Of a stretch of DNA of 64,000 nucleotides, positions 59,012 through 64,000 are shown one piece after another (position 1 is the first letter of the stretch; each line of letters begins with the position of its first letter). This DNA comes from Levilactobacillus tongjiangensis (GTDB taxonomy: Bacteria > Bacillota > Bacilli > Lactobacillales > Lactobacillaceae): contig NZ_RHNY01000001.1 of NCBI RefSeq assembly GCF_003946345.1, positions 1 through 64,000 on the forward strand, given 5' to 3'. The translations under genes were made by a program, and so were the position numbers. Under the pieces are notes generated by a model, which made no database searches, had not been told where the DNA came from, and saw only the letters and a program-made list of their open reading frames with translations.

Positions 59012-60406
59012 TCAATCAGCAAGTTGATTCCGTTTTAAGTCTAAGTGAAAGCGAAGGATGATCAACAGGTTGAATCCCAGGGCCATGGCAATCATCATCA
59101 GCCAAGCCCCGGGAAGACTTACATTGGTGGAGATTGCCGAACGGAGAACTTGAATCAAGTAGGTCATGGGTAGCCAAGGATTCACTAGTCTGGCCAAAGG
59201 GCTAACTAGCGGCAGGGGGTAGAGACCACCGGAGCTGGCTAACTGGAAGACGAGCACGATGGAGATGAGCCAAGTGCCAAAACCGCCTAGTAAGAGTCGC
59301 AGGCAGAAGATGAGGGAGAGAAATAGCAGTGACCCGAGAAAAATCGCTACCAGTAATTCAACCTGCGAACGGGCGGCAAGGTGATTGGCAAGAGCCAACG
59401 TGCTAGCGAGAATACCACTCTGAAGAATAGCAACCCCGCCGATTAGTAAGGCTTTGCTGCCCCACCAGTTCAGGGCCGACTGGGGTCGTTCATAAGTTCG
59501 GTGACCGTCGTACATGGTCCCTAGGGCAATCCCACCAACGTAGAGGCCAATGGCAATAGCAAAGGGGGCCATACCGGTCCCGTTGTTTGGAACGCTGGCC
59601 ATGTCATGTGTCTGTGCGACGATTGGTTGGGTAATGGCAGTCGCGTTGGCCGGTCCAGTTTGAATACCGGCCAGTCGACCACTGCCGGTAGTGAGAGCGT
59701 CACTCAGCTCTGCGTTGCCTTGCTCTAGGTGCAGTAGGCCGGTCATTGAGGCAGCGAGTCCTGCAGATAGTGCTGGATAGTGAGTCGGCGTTGTAGCAGT
59801 TTGCAGCTGCTGATTGCCATTTAAGAGTCGCTGAGTGCCACTGGTTAACTGGGTGTTACCAGCAGCGGCACGGCTCATGCCGGCCGTACTTCCCCGTAGC
59901 GCTTGTAGAAGGGTAGTTGATTCCAGTTGAGTGACGCTGTGGCTGACCTTAGCTGTAATTGTGTTCGCCACACCGGTCGTCATTTTAGAGACGATGAAGT
60001 TAGCACCGGAATTGATCTGATAGTGAAGGCGTAGTCTTTGAGGAGTTTTAGTCAGAAGAGTTGTCGCATTCTGTGAGAAGTTATGAGGGATGGTGACAAT
60101 TAGATAGATTTTCCCTTGACGTAACTGATGATTGGCAGTGGTATCGCTCAGTTGATGAAAGTCTAGGGAAGTGGAGGTTTTCAAGTTATGCGTCAGGGAT
60201 TGGCCAATGGCAATGTGATGGTTGTGGAAGGTAACGGGATGGTCGTGGTTAACGACGGCAACGGGGAGGTCGTCTGTGTGGCCGTACGTGTTCCACATGG
60301 AGGAGAGGTACAGGAAACAATAGATTGCGGGAATCAAGGCAATCATAAACAGGACGACAAACATTTTCTTATGTTGACAAAGAAATTGCCATTCACTTTT
60401 GAACAT
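59012..60406 (-). CDS. YhgE/Pip-type membrane protein (ABC-2-like)
   Basis: 464 aa. N-terminal helix then an extracytoplasmic domain with the YhgE/Pip start pattern (LPVAVVNHDHPVTFHNH, KIYLIVTIPHNFSQNATTLL), a shortened helical middle, and about five C-terminal membrane helices of ABC-2 permease type (FAIAIGLYVGGIALGTMYD). Known members are phage-receptor-like or ESX-type wall proteins; this is a short form. ATG at 60406 chosen (AAAGG nearby); the frame opens at 60487. Divergent from a TetR regulator. Confidence 0.87.
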   Translation of the reverse strand: MFKSEWQFLCQHKKMFVVLFMIALIPAIYCFLYLSSMWNTYGHTDDLPVAVVNHDHPVTFHNHHIAIGQSLTHNLKTSTSLDFHQLSDTTANHQLRQGKIYLIVTIPHNFSQNATTLLTKTPQRLRLHYQINSGANFIVSKMTTGVANTITAKVSHSVTQLESTTLLQALRGSTAGMSRAAAGNTQLTSGTQRLLNGNQQLQTATTPTHYPALSAGLAASMTGLLHLEQGNAELSDALTTGSGRLAGIQTGPANATAITQPIVAQTHDMASVPNNGTGMAPFAIAIGLYVGGIALGTMYDGHRTYERPQSALNWWGSKALLIGGVAILQSGILASTLALANHLAARSQVELLVAIFLGSLLFLSLIFCLRLLLGGFGTWLISIVLVFQLASSGGLYPLPLVSPLARLVNPWLPMTYLIQVLRSAISTNVSLPGAWLMMIAMALGFNLLIILRFHLDLKRNQLAD

Positions 60407-60474
60407 CAAATCACACCTTTCAAATAAACACTTGGTTGATTGACCGTCTACAGAATACGCATTGAAACTGAGGG

Positions 60475-60599
60475 AAGCAATCAACAATTTAGTGAGAGAT
60501 GTTTGGTGTTAGGGCAAGATAAATAGCCTAGATTCTGGTTTCATCGCATATGATTAGTGACATAACTAGCAACAGAAATGATCACGTTGTTGATTGCTT
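60475..60599. promoter_or_regulatory. Paired 13-bp inverted operators, YhgE/TetR spacer
   Basis: AAGCAATCAACAA (60475-60487) and its exact complement TTGTTGATTGCTT (60587-60599) flank the divergent promoter region, one near each gene. Candidate binding sites of the adjacent TetR regulator. Confidence 0.55.
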
Positions 60600-60665
60600 G
60601 GTGGTAGGAAAAGATGATTTAATTGGGGCAGAAAGTTCAGTGACCGATTATTTGGGGGGATGGGT

Positions 60666-61226
60666 ATGGAAAGTAATACGCAGGTATTGATGACGGAAGC
60701 TAGATTGCAACGCGCTTTTATTAAATTAATGGCGCAGGAGGGCTTTGACCGGTTGACGGTTCAGAAACTTACTCGGATTGCCGGCATTAATCGCGGAACG
60801 TTTTATTTACACTACTTGGATAAGTTTGATCTGTTGGCACACTATGAGGGGGAACTAGTTCAGCAGGTTACTGAGATCTTTCAGCGTTACACTAAGCCAG
60901 TACGGGTAACGGATACGTCACCAACGCGGGATGCCTTCTGGCAATTCTTTCAGTACGCCTATCGGCAGCGTGCGCTATTGATCACCCTGCTTCAAAGCCC
61001 CGCTTCTAGCCTCATGACTCAGACAAAAGCGGTTATCAATCAGGTCGTTGGGGTCCCACTGACTAAGAAGATGCCCACTGACTTTGCTCAGGAACTCATA
61101 TCGCAGGGAATCTTGGATTTCATTATTTTTTGGTTAACGCGACCAGAAGTATTAGCTCCACGGGCCGCTTACACAATCTTTGTGCAGTCGCGGACCCTTT
61201 CACCGCAGCAATTATTGACCGAGTAA
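60666..61226 (+). CDS. TetR-family transcriptional regulator
   Basis: 186 aa. N-terminal TetR helix-turn-helix about residues 10-55 (FIKLMAQEGFDRLTVQKLTR, then GINRGTFYLHYLDKFDLL). The C-terminal ligand/dimer domain resembles the DhaS-like group often found beside YhgE/Pip genes. ATG at 60666 chosen (GGGGGA at spacing 5); 60660 overlaps that site. Likely represses itself and the divergent YhgE/Pip gene. Confidence 0.9.
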   Translation: MESNTQVLMTEARLQRAFIKLMAQEGFDRLTVQKLTRIAGINRGTFYLHYLDKFDLLAHYEGELVQQVTEIFQRYTKPVRVTDTSPTRDAFWQFFQYAYRQRALLITLLQSPASSLMTQTKAVINQVVGVPLTKKMPTDFAQELISQGILDFIIFWLTRPEVLAPRAAYTIFVQSRTLSPQQLLTE

Positions 61227-61270
61227 GTGCAAAGAATGGACCAGTTTTTCACTAAAACGCGAATTCTTTC

Positions 61271-61299
61271 TTGAAAACGGTTACAAAATTCTTTAGACT
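61271..61299 (+). promoter_or_regulatory. ackA promoter with overlapping cre
   Basis: TTGAAA (61271-61276), 17-base spacer, TAGACT (61294-61299). cre TGAAAACGGTTACA (61272-61285) matches the consensus fully and covers most of the -35. Confidence 0.8.
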
Positions 61300-61336
61300 A
61301 GGAGGTAACCGAGAAAAAACGATTGGGAGGAGTATC

Positions 61337-62524
61337 ATGGCAAAAACATTAGCAATTAACGCAGGTAGTTCAACACTGAAGTGGAAGCTCTTTTCCATGC
61401 CCGAAGAAAAAGTTATCGCATCGGGTCTGGTTGACCGTTTGAACTTACCCGGCTCCATTTTTAAAGTGAAACTAGCGGACGGTAAAAAGATTACTGATAC
61501 GCAGGATAACATTACGAATGAACTCGCAGCGGCAATGGTGCTGACACGGTTGAAGTCCTACGGTATCGTGAAACACCTTAGCGAAATCACTGGGGTAGGT
61601 CACCGAATTGTTGCTGGTGGGGAAGTTTTCAAGGACTCCGCTGTCATTACGCCCATCGTGCTCAAGCAGATCAAGGAACTGAAAGACTATGCCCCCCTTC
61701 ACAACCCCGTGCAAGCGTACTACGTGGAAGTCTTCCAGAAATTATTGCCAGAGGCCAAGCAGGTCGCTGTCTTTGATACGTCACTGTACGCTGACATGCC
61801 CGCAGTCAACTATATGTATAGCATTCCTTACGAATACTATGAAAAATTTGGTGCCAGAAAGTATGGCGCTCACGGAACCAGTCACCGTTACGTAGCGCAC
61901 CGTACGGCCGAATTGCTGGGTAAACCGCTAGAGGACCTCAAACTGATCACGCTGCATTTGGGCTCTGGTTCGTCCGTCACGGCTTTTGATCACGGTCACG
62001 CTATCGATACCTCAATGGGCTTCACGCCGCTCGCAGGGGCCATGATGGGGACCCGTTCCGGGGACATTGACGCTTCACTGGTCGCCTTCCTGGCGGAGAA
62101 GCTCCACAAGACCATGCCAGAGATGATCGACGTCTTAAATAACAAGTCTGGTTTACTTGGTATTTCAGAACTCTCACCTGACCAACGGGATTTGGAGCAG
62201 ACACAGGATGAACGGCCGAAGTCAAAGCTGGCCCTGCAGATGTTTGTTGACCGTGTTGTTCGCTACGTGGGGAGCTACATCGCTGAATTAGGTGGCTTAG
62301 ATGCCATTGTCTTCACGGCGGGTTCTGGTGAAAATGGTGTTGAGATGCGCCAGGCGGTTGCTGACAAGCTGAGCTACTTTGGCATTGCTATCGATCCAGC
62401 CAAGAACGATTTCCGTGGGGAAGAACACATTGTGAGTCCTGATGGCAGTCATATCAAGACGTTGGTGGTACCAACGAATGAAGAATTAATGATTGTCCGG
62501 GACGTTGAACGTCTGACTAAATAG
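61337..62524 (+). CDS. ackA: Acetate kinase
   Basis: Transfers phosphate between acetyl-phosphate and ADP, giving ATP and acetate; ends the phosphoketolase branch. 395 aa, ASKHA fold. N-terminal LAINAGSSTLKWKLF, GVGHRIVAGGEVF (substrate Arg/His), VFDTSLYADMP with the catalytic Asp, YGAHGTSHRYV, LITLHLGSGSSVTAFDHGHA, MGFTPLAGAMMGTRSGDID and the late VPTNEELMIVRD with the Mg Glu. ATG at 61337 follows GGGAGGAG; the frame opens at 61271 inside the promoter. Confidence 0.96.
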   Translation: MAKTLAINAGSSTLKWKLFSMPEEKVIASGLVDRLNLPGSIFKVKLADGKKITDTQDNITNELAAAMVLTRLKSYGIVKHLSEITGVGHRIVAGGEVFKDSAVITPIVLKQIKELKDYAPLHNPVQAYYVEVFQKLLPEAKQVAVFDTSLYADMPAVNYMYSIPYEYYEKFGARKYGAHGTSHRYVAHRTAELLGKPLEDLKLITLHLGSGSSVTAFDHGHAIDTSMGFTPLAGAMMGTRSGDIDASLVAFLAEKLHKTMPEMIDVLNNKSGLLGISELSPDQRDLEQTQDERPKSKLALQMFVDRVVRYVGSYIAELGGLDAIVFTAGSGENGVEMRQAVADKLSYFGIAIDPAKNDFRGEEHIVSPDGSHIKTLVVPTNEELMIVRDVERLTK

Positions 62525-62560
62525 GGCACGGATTTAAGTGTGGATGATTGTTGCTAGTTA

Positions 62561-62603
62561 AAAGTAGTCTGACCAAGTTAGCTTGGCGGGACTGCTTTTT
62601 TCG
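62561..62603 (+). terminator. Terminator of ackA
   Basis: AGTAGTC...CCAAG pairs with CTTGG...GACTGCT, with loop TTAG and six T. Confidence 0.85.
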
Positions 62604-62838
62604 TTTAGCGAGCAACGGGACGACGGCGTACAAATCCCCAATAATACCGTACCATAACGGTGTTAAGGGTAACTTAAGTGGACCATTAACCCTTTCTTGA
62701 ACACTATGTCATTTCGGTAAAGACCGTGACAAATTGTCATGAAATTTACGTTCGTTTAATCAAGCGGTAACGTGATAATCACGGGTTTGAGATATTGCGG
62801 CAGTAAGCTATGGGTAATCGAAAGGGAGGAACACATTG

Positions 62839-63330
62839 ATGATTAAGAAAGTAATTATCACCACGTTAAGTACCGCCGCCGTTTTAGCCGCAGGTATCGG
62901 CGCCTCCAGTGTGACCGCTAATGCCAGTACCCTTCGTTCGCAGGCACCACGGAGCGCACAACGTTATCACTACCAACCACAAACTTCAACCTATGGGGCG
63001 ACCGCCTCAGCTACGACGAATGACACCACGATGACCACTACTAGTGCCACGACTAGCCAGGCAAGCGGGGCCACCATTACAGTTGCCCAATTTGAAAGTC
63101 AGGGTGTCGTTTACCTCAACGGAAATAAGTGGACGTACTATTCCGGGAGCCTGACCGCTGACGGCACGAAGATCAGTGCCAACGGTCTGGATCCTAATGG
63201 TTACCGGGTCGTGGCCGCACCGGCCAATGTGGCCTTTGGGACGAAGATTATGACGCCGTTAGGGATGGGTGTCGTGCATGACCGCGGAACGGCCATCACT
63301 GGTAACCACTACGACGTTGTTATCCAGTAG
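62839..63330 (+). CDS. Secreted 3D-domain protein, apparently shortened
   Basis: 163 aa. Signal peptide (VIITTLSTAAVLAAGIGASS, cut near NASTL), Ser/Thr-rich linker, then the start of a 3D domain of the lytic-transglycosylase/endolytic fold (LDPNGYRVVAAPANVAFGTK, GMGVVHDRGTAITGNHYDV). Stop follows directly (VVIQ), whereas the usual domain continues beyond DxxF/DVVx with another conserved strand. A family B repeat begins five bases after the stop. ATG at 62839 follows GGGAGGA. Probably a wall-hydrolase-related protein; activity doubtful if truncated. Confidence 0.8.
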   Translation: MIKKVIITTLSTAAVLAAGIGASSVTANASTLRSQAPRSAQRYHYQPQTSTYGATASATTNDTTMTTTSATTSQASGATITVAQFESQGVVYLNGNKWTYYSGSLTADGTKISANGLDPNGYRVVAAPANVAFGTKIMTPLGMGVVHDRGTAITGNHYDVVIQ

Positions 63331-63334
63331 TCGT

Positions 63335-63497
63335 CGCCTTACCGGTCACAGCAGATGGGCTGGAACGGTGCCGACACAATTTTAAGCCTCACCAAGCCCG
63401 TGAGTCTTAAAACTTGGTCTTATTCTAACTGCCAGAAAACCGCTAGCACTAAGAATAACGAGGCGCCTGAGCCCATCTACTGCGACCTCTCGGCTTT
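63335..63497 (+). repeat. Dispersed structured repeat, family B (copy 2)
   Basis: Arms GGTCACAGCAGATGGGCT and AGCCCATCTACTGCGACC pair; the core has CTTGGTCTTATTCTAA and AAGAATAAC. Collinear with the minus-strand copy at 23487-23650. Confidence 0.8.
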
Positions 63498-63574
63498 GAT
63501 TGCTGACCACAAATTAAAGTGAGTAGATTTTGTATGGTATGATAGCCCCTTGCTCGAATAGCAAATCATAAATT

Positions 63575-63618
63575 AACCGCGTCATCTCCTGGTTCTAGCC
63601 GGGGATGACGCGGTTTTT
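63575..63618. terminator. Intrinsic terminator
   Basis: AACCGCGTCATC pairs with GATGACGCGGTT, followed by TTT. The transcript it ends is unclear; a TATGAT hexamer lies near 63537. The 63619-63810 stretch holds no gene I can support. Confidence 0.75.
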
Positions 63619-63810
63619 AGGTGCTTTTTAGAAGGCTGGGGGAGCCAACATAAAATAGCATACTGGAAGCTTGAAAAAATTGCGAGGATTATCACGCCAT
63701 ACTAATTGGACCATCACTGGTCTGAGGTGGTAATCGGGTAGTTGTTGAAATGGTTTAAAATGTGTGACTAGTTCAGTAATCTCGATGATAGATTCGCGGG
63801 CTAATTGTTA

Positions 63811-63918
63811 CTAGCCAAATAATACTGAAATGAGGCACGGAATCAAAAAATAGAGCAGAAATGCGGAAATAATGATGCTTGTGCAACCACAACCGTCCGT
63901 GTCGTACTTTTCACACAT
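63811..63918 (-). CDS. Small Cys-rich membrane peptide (35 aa)
   Basis: Reads MCEKYDTDGCGCTSIIIS then AFLLYFLIPCLISVLFG. A short acidic head with a CGC motif (Cys2, 10, 12) is followed by one hydrophobic helix with a further Cys. GGGAGG lies seven to eight bases before the ATG, which supports expression. Family not recognised; upstream context is cut by the window end. Confidence 0.6.
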   Translation of the reverse strand: MCEKYDTDGCGCTSIIISAFLLYFLIPCLISVLFG

Positions 63919-64000
63919 GTCTTTTACCTCCCAACATCAGGCTTTTTCAAAAATTAGCGGGGGGAGCGTTACGAAAGTTATGCGGCCGAGCTATTTTACC

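Noticed and set aside
1-64000. CRISPR arrays, prophage, transposases, tRNA genes
   Set aside because: I saw no regularly spaced direct repeats, integrase or transposase frames, or cloverleaf-like genes; the dispersed repeats A and B carry no transposase.

Overview
The window reads as a chromosomal segment of a low-to-mid GC Firmicute of the Lactobacillaceae. It is probably a heterofermentative lactobacillus (Levilactobacillus-like), because gnd, zwf (Leuconostoc-type), adhE and ackA are all present, the surface proteins carry KxYKxGK signals and LPXTG-type anchors, and Apf-like cell-wall proteins occur in tandem. Species was not determined. The window opens in the 3' end of a 5S rRNA. I found no prophage, insertion sequence, CRISPR array or tRNA gene.

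Layout. 0-5 kb: glutamate/dicarboxylate symporter, an orphan Mg2+ M-box riboswitch on the minus strand, AhpC-type peroxiredoxin, small genes and a membrane-protein remnant. 5-8 kb: 6-phosphogluconate dehydrogenase and a divergent MarR/GNAT pair. 8-21 kb: two LRR surface proteins, an RpiR-controlled ascorbate PTS operon (ulaC-A-B-G), glucose-6-phosphate dehydrogenase, an AAC(3)-family acetyltransferase and a very cationic secreted protein. 21-28.5 kb: heavy-metal P-type ATPase, GH31 alpha-glucosidase, Dps, HMA metallochaperone, MFS transporter. 29-34 kb: alanine dehydrogenase, threonine dehydratase and two amino-acid permeases. 34-41 kb: solitary AAA ATPase, nitroreductase/NrdI pair, ABC-F protein behind a long attenuator-like leader, DHA2 drug exporter, AEC carrier. 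41-50 kb: small membrane proteins, CNNM/CBS protein, candidate small RNA, GH46 chitosanase lipoprotein, CIRCE-linked Hsp20, aldo/keto reductase, cation ATPase, DUF1836 regulator. 50-64 kb: repeat-rich gap, membrane GDPD, adhE, three tandem Apf-like proteins, YhgE/Pip protein with a TetR regulator, ackA, a secreted 3D-domain protein and a Cys-rich peptide.

How it works together. zwf and gnd feed the phosphoketolase route, adhE re-oxidises NADH and ackA makes ATP from acetyl-phosphate. CcpA-type cre sites lie upstream of the GH31 gene, ald, adhE, ackA and (weaker) ula. adhE also has two Rex-like boxes. The metal ATPase and the HMA-dps operon share a 22-bp FNR/CRP-like palindrome placed where an activator would sit.

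The most novel material is non-coding: (i) an ABC-F leader with a three-codon ORF inside a long-range stem followed by a terminator; (ii) an M-box with no Mg2+ transporter behind it; (iii) two families of about 165-180-bp structured dispersed repeats whose terminal stems covary between copies; (iv) a candidate small RNA near 43.9 kb.
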